Part shown: one piece after another, positions 8,417 through 16,140 of the stretch | How the letters are laid out: each line of letters opens with the position of its first letter | Numbering within the stretch: the first letter of the stretch is position 1 | The notes under the pieces: model-generated | Told to the model about the DNA's origin: nothing | Databases searched by the model: none | What the model saw: only the letters and a program-made list of their open reading frames with translations | NCBI RefSeq assembly: GCF_900114035.1 | Contig: NZ_FORP01000043.1 | Span: 1-32,340, forward strand | Source: Amycolatopsis sacchari | GTDB lineage: Bacteria > Actinomycetota > Actinomycetes > Mycobacteriales > Pseudonocardiaceae | Reading direction: 5' to 3' | Length of the DNA stretch: 32,340 bases | Made by a program: the position numbers and the translations under genes

Positions 8417-8854
8417 CTACGACCAACCACTCGTGACCCACCGTGCGGTGGGCCGCAGGCTCGCCAGCACGAGCGTCACGACCGCCGGCAGGCACAGCAA
8501 CGCGAGGTACCCGAGCGGCAGCGTGCGGTCGGCCAGCCCGAGGAAGTAGACCCCGAGCGCGCCCAGTACCAGCACCGATACGTACAACAGCAACGCGAGG
8601 ACCGCCCCGGCGATGGTGCACACGCGGCCGAACGGTTTGGCGAGAATCAGCCCCACCCCGCCCGTGATCAACACGGCCGCGACGACGACGTGCAGCAGGA
8701 ACGTGAGCAGGGCCCGGCCCAGGTCGTCGTCCCCCGCGAGCATCACCGCCCCACCGGCGACACCGATCAGGTGAAAGATGCCGCCGAGCAGGGCGAGGAT
8801 CGCGGCCGGGATGCCGGTGGCGCCGCCGCGGGAAGGTCGATCGTCCATGCGCAT
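8417..8854 (-). CDS. Small four-helix membrane protein (unknown)
   Basis: The product is 145 aa with four predicted transmembrane helices at about 15-39, 45-71, 78-105 and 112-132, short loops and no recognisable motif. The ATG at 8854 follows the stop of the preceding gene by 3 bp; a second ATG at 8848 is possible. The stop is 10 bp before metB, so metB is likely translated from the same mRNA. Codon use and the alternation of hydrophobic stretches support a real gene. I cannot assign a function. It resembles its neighbour in size and topology, suggesting an old duplication or a heteromeric pair (inference). Confidence 0.8.
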   Translation of the reverse strand: MRMDDRPSRGGATGIPAAILALLGGIFHLIGVAGGAVMLAGDDDLGRALLTFLLHVVVAAVLITGGVGLILAKPFGRVCTIAGAVLALLLYVSVLVLGALGVYFLGLADRTLPLGYLALLCLPAVVTLVLASLRPTARWVTSGWS

Positions 8855-8857
8855 GGC

Positions 8858-9343
8858 CTACCAGCCCGGCCGGGAGGCGCTGCGCTCCGGGTGCCGGAGG
8901 TAGCGGAACGTCGCCGGGACCGCGCACAACACCAGCAGGACCGGTCCGCCGACCGCCGCGGCGACCCGCACGAACGCCTGGTCCGGCACGAACTGGAACA
9001 TCGACGTGAAGAACTGGGAGAACTGCCCGGGGAACAGCAGCAGGGGTTCGCCGACGACGGCTCCGATCGCGGCGAGCGCGCCGAGCAGCAACAACACGCC
9101 GCCAGTGAACACGCGGAACAGCGTGACGAGCCCGCCGAGGAGCAGCAGCACCGCGGCGAGGAGGTACAGGCCGAGCACGAGTTGCGTGCGGCTGGGCAGG
9201 TCGGCGAGCCCGAAGTCGATGAACCACTCGGCGGGCAGGTAGCCGAGCACCCCGGCGAGCACCAGCCCGACGAGCCCGGCGAGCACCGCCGTCGTCGCTT
9301 TCGGCCGCCGCTCGGGAGCCGGGTGACTGCGCGGGTCGGACAC
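8858..9343 (-). CDS. Small four-helix membrane protein (unknown)
   Basis: The product is 161 aa. It has a polar, Pro/Arg-rich cytoplasmic N-terminus (1-15), then predicted helices at about 17-37, 53-75, 78-97 and 126-145. The loop between helices 3 and 4 contains a Phe-rich stretch (FPGQFSQFFTSMFQF) that may lie along the membrane. I chose the GTG at 9343 because GGGGG precedes it; the frame is open to 9379. It begins the apparent operon with the next membrane gene and metB, separated from the Pra-like gene by a strong hairpin. Family and function are not recognised. Confidence 0.75.
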   Translation of the reverse strand: MSDPRSHPAPERRPKATTAVLAGLVGLVLAGVLGYLPAEWFIDFGLADLPSRTQLVLGLYLLAAVLLLLGGLVTLFRVFTGGVLLLLGALAAIGAVVGEPLLLFPGQFSQFFTSMFQFVPDQAFVRVAAAVGGPVLLVLCAVPATFRYLRHPERSASRPGW

Positions 9344-9430
9344 GGTGCCCCCACATGGCGAGCGCTGGCTGGTGCGCACACTCTAGCGGCGGGAGGTCCG
9401 TTCGGGGCAGCGTTCCGGGGACGGGGACGA

Positions 9431-9463
9431 CGATGCCCCCGGCTGCGGTAGCCGGGGGCATCG
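9431..9463 (-). terminator. Hairpin terminator after the Pra-like gene
   Basis: A perfect 14-bp stem CGATGCCCCCGGCT (9431-9444) pairs with 9450-9463 around a 5-nt loop. It starts 16 bp after the stop of the Pra-like gene and has no U-tract. It separates this gene from the metB operon. Confidence 0.75.
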
Positions 9464-9479
9464 GAGTGGTTTCAGCCGG

Positions 9480-10808
9480 TCACCAGGGCTGCTGCGGCGG
9501 CTGGCCGGGCTGCTGGGGCGGCTGGCCGTAGGGGCCGGGCTGCCCGGGCTGCCCGTACGGACCGGGCTGCTGCCCGTAGGGGTTCGGCGGCTGCGGGAAC
9601 CCGCCGCTGGCGGGCGCCTGCCCGCCCGGCTGCTGACCGTACGGCGCCGGCTGGCCGAAGCCGCCGCTCGGCGGACCGTAGGGGTTGGGCTGAGCGGGCT
9701 GGCCGTACGGACCGGGCTGCTGCTGGCCGGGGAAACCGCCCGCGGGCGGACCGCCGAAGCCGCCGGGTCCACCGCCGGGACCGGACGGACCACCGAGGCC
9801 GACGTACTGCGCCGTCGCGGGCAGCACCGCCAGCACCCCGACCGCGGCGAGCACGATGCCGAAGATCAGCTCGAACACCACCCGGGTCCAGCCGCTGCCC
9901 AGCGCGATCAGGAAGATGAGCGCACCGATGAACAGCAGCGCACCACCGGCGAGGACCAGGTACGACGAAAGCTTGTTCTTCAGGAACAGCAGCACCGCAC
10001 CGGCGACGCCGGCGAGGCCGCCGAGCGCCATCAGGATGACGTAGATCCAGGCCTGGGTCACCTGCCCGTCCGAGTCCGAGCTGGCCGAGTCCGCCGCCTG
10101 CTGGCACAGGCTCGGGTCGCCGCCCATCTGCCGGATCTGCGCCTCGCACTGCGCCACGGCGTCACTCGACCCGCTGCCACCCAGGTCACCCATCATGGTG
10201 AAGGCGAGGATGGCGCCGATCAGGCCGAGCACGCCGACGATGCCCGCGGCGATCCAGCCGAACAGCTGCTGCTGGTTGCCGCCGCCACCGGCGGGCGCGC
10301 CGTACGGCGAGCCGTAACCCGGCGGCGGACCGCCGAACCCGCCCGGCTGGCCGAAGCCCTGCGGCGGCTGGCCGTACGGACCCGGCTGCTGCTGGCCGAA
10401 GCCCTGCGGCGGCTGCCCGAAGCCACCCGGCTGGCCGAAGCCGCCCGGCTGCTGACCGAAGGCACCGGGGTTGTCGGCCGCGCTCGGCGGCGGGGCGTAC
10501 GGGATCGAAGGGGGCGGCTGCACGCCAGGGGGCACCAGCTGGGTCGACTCCGAGGCACCCTGCTCGCCGGTGTTCGCGGCACCCCCGCCGCCTTCGCCCT
10601 GCTCGGCGGGCTGGCCGGGCTGCACGACCTGCGTCGGCTCCGGGGTCTCGCCGAACTGGCCGCCCGGCTGCTGACCGGGCTGCACCACCTGGGTCGGCTC
10701 CGACGAGCCGAAAGGACTGTCTTGTTGCGGCTGGGGACCGCTCGGCGGTCCCTGAGGCGGCTGTTGCCCGCCACCCCAAGGCTGGTTCGGCGGCTGCGGA
10801 GCGCTCAT
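9480..10808 (-). CDS. Proline/glycine-rich four-helix membrane protein (Pra-like)
   Basis: The product is 442 aa. A disordered N-terminal half (1-180) is rich in Pro, Gly and Gln with FGQPGG/PYGQPP repeats. It carries three related motifs, EPTQVVQPG (T39), EPTQVVQPG (T59) and ESTQLVPPG (T89). Four transmembrane helices follow (about 184-206, 253-276, 282-303, 310-333). The loop between helices 1 and 2 is acidic and holds two Cys (C221, C235), which could form a disulfide outside the cell. The C-terminal 105 residues are again Pro/Gly/Tyr/Gln repeats. The position between metB and the CBS-like gene equals that of pra (Rv1078, proline-rich antigen), though the present protein is longer. The role is unknown. 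The Thr motifs resemble phospho-Thr/FHA ligands. Confidence 0.8.
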   Translation of the reverse strand: MSAPQPPNQPWGGGQQPPQGPPSGPQPQQDSPFGSSEPTQVVQPGQQPGGQFGETPEPTQVVQPGQPAEQGEGGGGAANTGEQGASESTQLVPPGVQPPPSIPYAPPPSAADNPGAFGQQPGGFGQPGGFGQPPQGFGQQQPGPYGQPPQGFGQPGGFGGPPPGYGSPYGAPAGGGGNQQQLFGWIAAGIVGVLGLIGAILAFTMMGDLGGSGSSDAVAQCEAQIRQMGGDPSLCQQAADSASSDSDGQVTQAWIYVILMALGGLAGVAGAVLLFLKNKLSSYLVLAGGALLFIGALIFLIALGSGWTRVVFELIFGIVLAAVGVLAVLPATAQYVGLGGPSGPGGGPGGFGGPPAGGFPGQQQPGPYGQPAQPNPYGPPSGGFGQPAPYGQQPGGQAPASGGFPQPPNPYGQQPGPYGQPGQPGPYGQPPQQPGQPPQQPW

Positions 10809-10914
10809 GTGGGCCTGTAACCCCCTTGATAAGGCTGGATGTGCTCTGGCGGCACACGCTATCGGATGGCCGGGTGCGGTGCTCGTAACGCCCCGGACGA
10901 AAAGGACGATAAAT

Positions 10915-12291
10915 CTACCCGCGCCGGCCCGCGAGGAATCCCAGCAAATCGTGCCGGGTCACCACACCCGCCGGCTTGCCGTCCAGCAGCACGAGCGCCC
11001 CGTCCGCGCCCGAAAGCGCTTTCATCGCGGCCCCGACCTGCTCGCTGGCGCCGATCGTCGGCAGCGGCGGTGACATGTGCTGCTCCAGCCGGTCGGCGAG
11101 GTTGGCCTTGCCGGTGAACAGCGCCTCGATCAGGTCCCTCTCGATGACGGACCCGACGACCTCGGCGGCCATCACCGGCGGTTCCGCGCTCACCACGGGC
11201 ATCTGGCTCACGCCGAACTCCGACAGGATCGCGACGGCCTCGGCCACGGTCTCGTTCGGGTGCGTGTGCACGAGGTCCGGCAGCGCTCCGGTCTTCGCCC
11301 GCAGCACGTCGCCGACCGTGGCGCCCGAGGTGTCGGGCGAGAGGAAGCCGAACGACGACATCCACTGGTCGTTGAACACCTTGCCGAGGTAGCCGCGGCC
11401 GCCGTCGGGCAGCAGCACCACCACGACGTCGTCCGGGCCGAGCCGCTTGGCCAGCCGCAGCGCCGCCGCGACCGCCATCCCGCACGAGCCGCCTACGAGC
11501 AGCCCCTCTTCCAGCGCGAGGCGGCGCGTGATGTCGAAGGACTCCGCGTCCGAGACCGCGATGATCTCGTCGGCGATGTTCCGGTCGTAGGTCTCGGGCC
11601 AGAAATCCTCGCCGACGCCCTCCACGAGGTACGGCCGGCCGGTTCCGCCCGAGTACACCGAGCCCTCCGGGTCGGCGCCGACGACGGCGACCTTCCCGTC
11701 GGAGACCTCCTTGAGGTAGCGGCCGGTGCCGGAGATCGTGCCGCCCGTGCCGACGCCGGCGACGAAGTGCGTGATGCGGCCTTCGGTCTGCCGCCAGATC
11801 TCCGGGCCCGTCGAGTGGTAGTGGCTCGCCGGGTTCTCCGGGTTCGCGTACTGGTTGGGCTTCCAGGCGCCCTCGATCTCCTGCACCAGCCGGTCGGAGA
11901 CCGAGTAGTAGGAGTCGGGGTGCTCCGGCGGCACGGCCGTCGGGCAGACCACGACGCGGGCGCCGTAGGCCTTGAGGACGTTGCGCTTGTCCTCGCTGAC
12001 CTTGTCCGGGCACACGAACACGCACTGGTAGCCCTTGCGCTGGGCGACCATCGCCAGCCCGACCCCGGTGTTGCCGGAGGTCGGTTCGACGATCGTGCCA
12101 CCCGGCTTGAGCTGCCCGGACGCCTCGGCGGCCTCGACCATGCGCAGCGCGATGCGGTCCTTCACACTGCCACCGGGGTTGAGGTACTCGACCTTGGCCA
12201 GCACGAGCGGCTGCAGCCCTTCGGTGAGCGCGTTCAACTTGACCAGCGGGGTGTTGCCGACGAGATCGACGACGTGCTCGTAGTACTCCAC
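10915..12291 (-). CDS. cbs: Cystathionine beta-synthase (PLP domain plus CBS pair)
   Basis: The product is 458 aa, near the mycobacterial size. The fold-II PLP domain (about 1-320) has the PLP lysine K44 in GGSVKDR, the substrate loop TSGNTG (71-76), and the phosphate-binding GTGGTISGTG. A pair of CBS domains fills the C-terminus (about 330-455; MPVVSAEPPVMAAEVVGSV and GVVTRHDLLGFL), which in eukaryotes senses S-adenosylmethionine. The reaction is serine plus homocysteine to cystathionine; O-acetylserine/cysteine-type activity cannot be excluded. The start is a GTG at 12291 with no strong ribosome site, and it is divergent from the thiolase. With metB it would let the cell move sulfur in both directions between cysteine and homocysteine. 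Confidence 0.92.
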   Translation of the reverse strand: MEYYEHVVDLVGNTPLVKLNALTEGLQPLVLAKVEYLNPGGSVKDRIALRMVEAAEASGQLKPGGTIVEPTSGNTGVGLAMVAQRKGYQCVFVCPDKVSEDKRNVLKAYGARVVVCPTAVPPEHPDSYYSVSDRLVQEIEGAWKPNQYANPENPASHYHSTGPEIWRQTEGRITHFVAGVGTGGTISGTGRYLKEVSDGKVAVVGADPEGSVYSGGTGRPYLVEGVGEDFWPETYDRNIADEIIAVSDAESFDITRRLALEEGLLVGGSCGMAVAAALRLAKRLGPDDVVVVLLPDGGRGYLGKVFNDQWMSSFGFLSPDTSGATVGDVLRAKTGALPDLVHTHPNETVAEAVAILSEFGVSQMPVVSAEPPVMAAEVVGSVIERDLIEALFTGKANLADRLEQHMSPPLPTIGASEQVGAAMKALSGADGALVLLDGKPAGVVTRHDLLGFLAGRRG

Positions 12292-12360
12292 GGGTGTCAG
12301 GCTACGTGGTCCCCGTCGCGTTGGGGTTTGCCCGCACAGGGGAAACGGGCAGGATATGGG

Positions 12361-12374
12361 TAAGCACGCGCTTA
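12361..12374. promoter_or_regulatory. Palindrome in the cbs/thiolase intergenic region
   Basis: TAAGCACGCGCTTA has 5-bp arms TAAGC/GCTTA around ACGC and lies 25 bp before the thiolase ATG, beside a TATGGG that may be the -10. TAAGC-type palindromes are common operators of TetR regulators of fatty-acid genes in actinobacteria. Assignment to a particular regulator is inference. Confidence 0.5.
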
Positions 12375-12399
12375 GCCCGACCCGAAGGAGTGTCCCGCC

Positions 12400-13620
12400 A
12401 TGCCGGAAGCCGTCATCGTGTCGACCGCCCGCTCGCCCATCGGGCGCGCGAACAAGGGCTCACTGGTGAGCATGCGGCCGGACGACCTGGTCGTCCAGAT
12501 GATCCGCGCCGCCCTCGACAAGGTCCCCCAGCTGGACCCGAAGGACATCGACGACCTGATGCTCGGCTGCGGCCTGCCGGGCGGCGAGCAGGGGTTCAAC
12601 ATGGGCCGCGCGGTGGCCGTCGAGCTGGGTTACGACCACCTGCCCGGCTGCACCGTGACGCGGTACTGCTCGTCGAGCCTGCAGACCACGCGGATGGCGC
12701 TGCACGCCATCAAGGCCGGCGAAGGTGACGTGTTCATCTCGGCGGGTGTCGAGACGGTGTCGCGGTTCTCGAAAGGCAGCTCGGACTCGTGGCCCGACAC
12801 GCACAACCCGCTGTTCGCCGAGGCCGAGGCCCGCACCGCCAAGACGGCCGCCGAGGGCAGCGACACGTGGGTGGACCCGCGTGAGAACGGCCAGGTGCCC
12901 GACGTCTACATCGCGATGGGCCAGACGGCGGAGAACCTGGCGCGGCTGAAGAACGTGTCGCGCGAGGAGATGGACGAGTTCGGGGTGCGGTCGCAGAACC
13001 TCGCCGAGAAGGCCATCGCGGACGGTTTCTGGGCGAAGGACATCACGCCGGTCACGCTGCCGGACGGCACGGTCGTCAGCAAGGACGACGGTCCCCGCCC
13101 GGGGGTGACGCTGGAGGGCGTGTCCGGGCTCAAGCCGGTGTTCCGCCCGGACGGCCGCGTCACGGCGGGCAACTGCTGCCCCCTCAACGACGGTGCGGCG
13201 GCGCTGGTGGTCATGTCCGACACGAAGGCGAAGGAACTGGGCCTGACGCCGCTCGCGCGCGTCGTGTCGACCGGGGTGTCGGGCCTGTCGCCGGAGATCA
13301 TGGGGTACGGCCCGGTCGAGGCGTCGAAGAAGGCGCTGGCGAAGGCCGGCCTGACGATCGACGACATCGACCTGGTGGAGATCAACGAGGCGTTCGCGGC
13401 GCAGGTCATCCCGTCGTACAAGGACCTCGGGATCGACATCGAGAAGCTGAACGTCAACGGCGGCGCGATCGCGGTCGGCCACCCGTTCGGCATGACCGGC
13501 GCCCGCATCACGTCGACGCTCATCAACTCCCTGCAGCACCACGACAAGCAGTGGGGCCTGGAGACGATGTGCGTCGGAGGCGGCCAGGGCATGGCGATGG
13601 TGCTGGAGCGCCTGAGCTGA
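12400..13620 (+). CDS. Acetyl-CoA C-acyltransferase (thiolase, FadA3-like)
   Basis: The product is 406 aa, the usual thiolase length. It shows the acyl-accepting cysteine C90 (TRYCSSSLQ), the EINEAFAAQV motif, the GGAIAVGHPFGMTGAR motif with the catalytic His, and the C-terminal CVGGGQG with the second catalytic Cys. It catalyses reversible cleavage of 3-ketoacyl-CoA with CoA in beta-oxidation or condensation of acetyl-CoA. ATG at 12400 is preceded by GAAGGAG (12384-12390) with 9-nt spacing. The matching gene in M. tuberculosis (fadA3, Rv1074c) is also close to cbs. Its stop codon lies inside the first, partial unit of the 50-bp repeat array. Confidence 0.93.
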   Translation: MPEAVIVSTARSPIGRANKGSLVSMRPDDLVVQMIRAALDKVPQLDPKDIDDLMLGCGLPGGEQGFNMGRAVAVELGYDHLPGCTVTRYCSSSLQTTRMALHAIKAGEGDVFISAGVETVSRFSKGSSDSWPDTHNPLFAEAEARTAKTAAEGSDTWVDPRENGQVPDVYIAMGQTAENLARLKNVSREEMDEFGVRSQNLAEKAIADGFWAKDITPVTLPDGTVVSKDDGPRPGVTLEGVSGLKPVFRPDGRVTAGNCCPLNDGAAALVVMSDTKAKELGLTPLARVVSTGVSGLSPEIMGYGPVEASKKALAKAGLTIDDIDLVEINEAFAAQVIPSYKDLGIDIEKLNVNGGAIAVGHPFGMTGARITSTLINSLQHHDKQWGLETMCVGGGQGMAMVLERLS

Positions 13621-14015
13621 GGTGCGGTGGGGCACCTCCCGGCGGGGGGTGCCCCGGCACGTCGGCTGGGCGTCCGGCCGGCGGGGCGGTTTCCTCGGGG
13701 TACCCCGGCACGTCGGCTGGGCGTCCGGTCGGGGGGCGGTTTCCTCGGGAGGTGCCCCGGTACCTCGGCTGGGCGCCCGGTCGCTGGGGCGGTTTCCGCA
13801 GGTGCCGCACCATCTGACCAGGCGTCCCATCGGTCGGCCGCTTCCCCGCAAGCGCCCCGGCACCCCACCTGACGTCTCGTCGATGGACCGCTTCCCCGCA
13901 GCTGCCGCATCACCTCAGCTGACGACCACCCGGTGGGGCACCTCCCCGCAGGTGCCCCACCGGCTGAGCTGGCGTCCCGCCAGTGGGGCACCTCCCCGCG
14001 GGTGCCCCAGCGACG
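13600..14015. repeat. Tandem array of about eight ~50-bp repeats with inverted repeats; no gene
   Basis: This intergenic stretch between convergent genes holds imperfect tandem units starting at 13648, 13699, 13751, 13801, 13851, 13901, 13951 and 14001, with periods of 51, 52, 50, 50, 50, 50 and 50 bp. Each opens with a GGTGCCCCGGC-like block and closes with TTCCCCGCA or similar. A partial unit before 13648 overlaps the thiolase stop (CTGAGCTGA resembles CTGAGCTGG in later units). Unit junctions can form hairpins. The best is CCGGTGGGGCACCT (13930-13943) pairing perfectly with 13950-13963 around CCCCGC. The period is not a multiple of three and no frame looks coding. Confidence 0.85.
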
Positions 14016-15143
14016 TCACGCCGGGGTGCTCTCGGCCAGGCAGACGGTCGTCGCGGGCTGGGAGTACGTGATCGCGGCGCGGGCGTCGGTCCCCTGGCAG
14101 GCGGAGTCGTCCGCCTTGCCGTCGGCCACCCGCACGATCTTGACCTCGGCCGCCGGGTCTCCGCAGTTCACCCGCTTGTAGCCCTGGGTGAGGCTGGAGA
14201 AGTTGGCGAGGCACTCACCTTCGCGGGCGTTGAGCATGAGGCAGAGCTTGTACGAGCCGCGACCGCTGACGGAGTATTCATCGTAGTCGCCGGCCGGGCA
14301 GCTGGCGTTGTCGTCGTCCAGCCGCACGCCGACCTTGACGTTCGCGGCCTGGTCGCCGCAGTCCACCTTCGCGGGCTCGACCCTGTCCTTGAACTCCTTG
14401 ACGTTCAGGCAGTCGCCCACCGCGGCACGGTCCACATCGGACTTGAACACGCCGAACACGCCCAGCGCGGCGACGACCAGCACGACCACCGGGATCGCGA
14501 ACCGGAGCCAGAACAGCTTGCTCCGCTTCCGCGGCTCGACCGGCACGCCGGGCGGCGGCCCGAACGCCCCGGGCGCGGGCGGGTAGCCCACGGGCTGCCC
14601 CGGCGGAGGCCCGTACGGCTGGCCGGGAGGAAGCTGGCCGCCGGGAACCTGTCCGGCGGGGCCGTGGCCTCCGGCCTGCTGGCCGCCGGGGATCTGGCTG
14701 CCGGTGACCTGCCCACCGAAGGCCTGGCCGCCAGGGACCTGACCCCCCGGAACCTGACCACCGGGAACCTGACTGCCGGACCCCTGGCCGCCGGGAAGGT
14801 GATCACCGGAGGCCTGGCCCCCCGAAACCTGACCGCCAGGGGCCTGTCCACCCGAAATCTGCCCACCTGGGACCTGGCTGCCGGTGACCTGCCCACCAGA
14901 GGCTTGTCCGCCCGGGACGTAACCACCGGGCAACGGGGCTCCGGGCTGCTGGGCGGGAGGCACCTGGCCAGGCGGCTGCTGCCCGAAGGGCTGGCCGCCG
15001 GACTGCTGCCCCGGCGCCTGCTGGCCGAACGGCTGCCCAGGATCCGGCTGCTGCCCGCCTGGCGCCGCATAGGGGTTGGCGCCGGACTGCGGCGCCGAGG
15101 GATTCGGCTGGTTCTCGGACCCCGACTGCGGGGGAACGCTCAC
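14016..15143 (-). CDS. Single-pass membrane protein: xxGGQ repeats plus duplicated 4-Cys domain
   Basis: The product is 375 aa. Residues 1-70 are Pro/Gln-rich; 72-170 is a pentapeptide array of the type [PS]GGQ[VA]; 180-204 is Pro/Gly-rich. A basic patch (RKRSK) precedes one transmembrane helix (214-234). The extracytoplasmic part (235-375) consists of two similar halves with four cysteines each: C245, C262, C282, C301, and C311, C327, C349, C368, with repeated VDCGD/VNCGD and YKLCL/TTVCL segments. This resembles the exported LppU/SCO3897-type domain, but here it is attached to a membrane anchor rather than a lipoprotein signal. The start is the GTG at 15143 with GAGG upstream. The function is unknown. 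Confidence 0.8.
   Translation of the reverse strand: MSVPPQSGSENQPNPSAPQSGANPYAAPGGQQPDPGQPFGQQAPGQQSGGQPFGQQPPGQVPPAQQPGAPLPGGYVPGGQASGGQVTGSQVPGGQISGGQAPGGQVSGGQASGDHLPGGQGSGSQVPGGQVPGGQVPGGQAFGGQVTGSQIPGGQQAGGHGPAGQVPGGQLPPGQPYGPPPGQPVGYPPAPGAFGPPPGVPVEPRKRSKLFWLRFAIPVVVLVVAALGVFGVFKSDVDRAAVGDCLNVKEFKDRVEPAKVDCGDQAANVKVGVRLDDDNASCPAGDYDEYSVSGRGSYKLCLMLNAREGECLANFSSLTQGYKRVNCGDPAAEVKIVRVADGKADDSACQGTDARAAITYSQPATTVCLAESTPA
14634..14930 (-). repeat. 15-bp coding minisatellite (xxGGQ repeats)
   Basis: About twenty tandem 15-bp units encode the pentapeptides of the preceding protein, most of the form CC-GGC-GGC/GGG-CAG. Copies differ mainly at the first and last codons (Pro/Ser/Thr, Val/Ala/Ile). 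The length is a multiple of three, so gain or loss of units would keep the frame open. Confidence 0.75.
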
Positions 15144-15243
15144 ACAAACCTCACAAAGGTGAAAAACGAGTTCGTTACCTCCGCATCTAACACTGCGTGA
15201 TCGCAGCGGCAGGCAGGAACAGCCGAATTCACCGGAAAAACAA

Positions 15244-15278
15244 CAGAGGACGCTCGGTCGGTCACCGAGCGTCCTCTG
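15244..15278 (-). terminator. Intrinsic terminator after the BI-1 gene
   Basis: A perfect 15-bp stem CAGAGGACGCTCGGT (15244-15258) pairs with 15264-15278 around CGGTC. On the minus strand it is followed by TTGTTTTT (15243-15236). It begins 20 bp after the stop of the BI-1 gene. Confidence 0.85.
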
Positions 15279-15297
15279 CCTCTGAGGGGTGGGAACG

Positions 15298-16128
15298 TCA
15301 GTCGTTCTGCAGGTACGACAGCAGCCGCAGGATCTCGAGGTACAGCCACACCAGCGTGGTCATCAGGCCGAAGGCGGCGAACCAGGCCCACTTCGAGGGC
15401 ATGCCTTCGCGGATCATCCGGTCGGCCATGTCGAAGTCGAGCAGGAAGTTGAACGCCGCGATGCCGATCACCACGAGGCTGAAGATGATCGCCAGCGCAC
15501 CGCCGTCCCGCAGCCCCATGTTCACGCCGAACAGCGAGAGCAGCAGGTTGGCGAGCATCAGGATGACGACACCCGCGGTGGCGCCGATGATCCACTTGGT
15601 GAGCTTCGGCGTCACCTTCACCGCGCCGGTCTTGTAGACCACCAGCATCGCGATGAACACGCCCGCGGTGCCGAGGATGGCCTGCAGCGCGATCCCCGGG
15701 TAGATCATCTCGAACAGGCCGGTGATCGCTCCGAGGAACACACCTTCGGCCGCCGAGTACAGCAGCGTCATCGGACCGCTGGGCTTCTGCCGGAAGATCA
15801 TCACCAGCGACAGCCCGAAGCCGACGAGCATGGCGACCAGCATCACGCCGAGCACCGGGCCCAGCGCCCTGGCGTCGGCCTGCCCCTGGGCCCAGATCGC
15901 CGTGAGAATGCCTGTGACGAGCGCGGTAGCGAGGGAGAGCCCGGTCTTGATGACGACGTCGTCCACCGTCATCGGGCGGTCGCCCGCACCGGCGGGCGCC
16001 TGCGGGGCACCGTAGCCGGGAATACCGCCCTGCGGCTGGTTGAAGCCTACGTTCGGCCCGTACTGGCCGTAGCCCGCGCCGTTGCCCACGGGCAAGCGAC
16101 GGAACGCGGGGTTGCTTGTGGAACGCAC
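15298..16128 (-). CDS. Bax inhibitor-1/YccA-family membrane protein
   Basis: The product is 276 aa with a cytoplasmic Gly/Pro/Asn/Gln-rich N-terminus (about 15-50) and about seven transmembrane helices from residue 60 onward. The C-terminal helices carry FDMADRMI and WLYLEILRLLSYLQ, typical of the BI-1 family (UPF0005), whose bacterial members include pH-sensitive calcium leak channels; the actinobacterial subgroup is uncharacterised. I chose the GTG at 16128 because a perfect AGGAGG (16135-16140) lies 6 nt upstream; the frame remains open further upstream without a better site. An AT-rich palindrome at 16200-16215 may hold the promoter. A strong terminator follows the gene. Confidence 0.9.
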   Translation of the reverse strand: MRSTSNPAFRRLPVGNGAGYGQYGPNVGFNQPQGGIPGYGAPQAPAGAGDRPMTVDDVVIKTGLSLATALVTGILTAIWAQGQADARALGPVLGVMLVAMLVGFGLSLVMIFRQKPSGPMTLLYSAAEGVFLGAITGLFEMIYPGIALQAILGTAGVFIAMLVVYKTGAVKVTPKLTKWIIGATAGVVILMLANLLLSLFGVNMGLRDGGALAIIFSLVVIGIAAFNFLLDFDMADRMIREGMPSKWAWFAAFGLMTTLVWLYLEILRLLSYLQND

Positions 16129-16140
16129 CTTGATCCTCCT

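Noticed and set aside
13600..14015. Possible CRISPR array
   Set aside because: The repeats are contiguous, imperfect and about 50 bp long with no unique spacers, and no cas genes are present.
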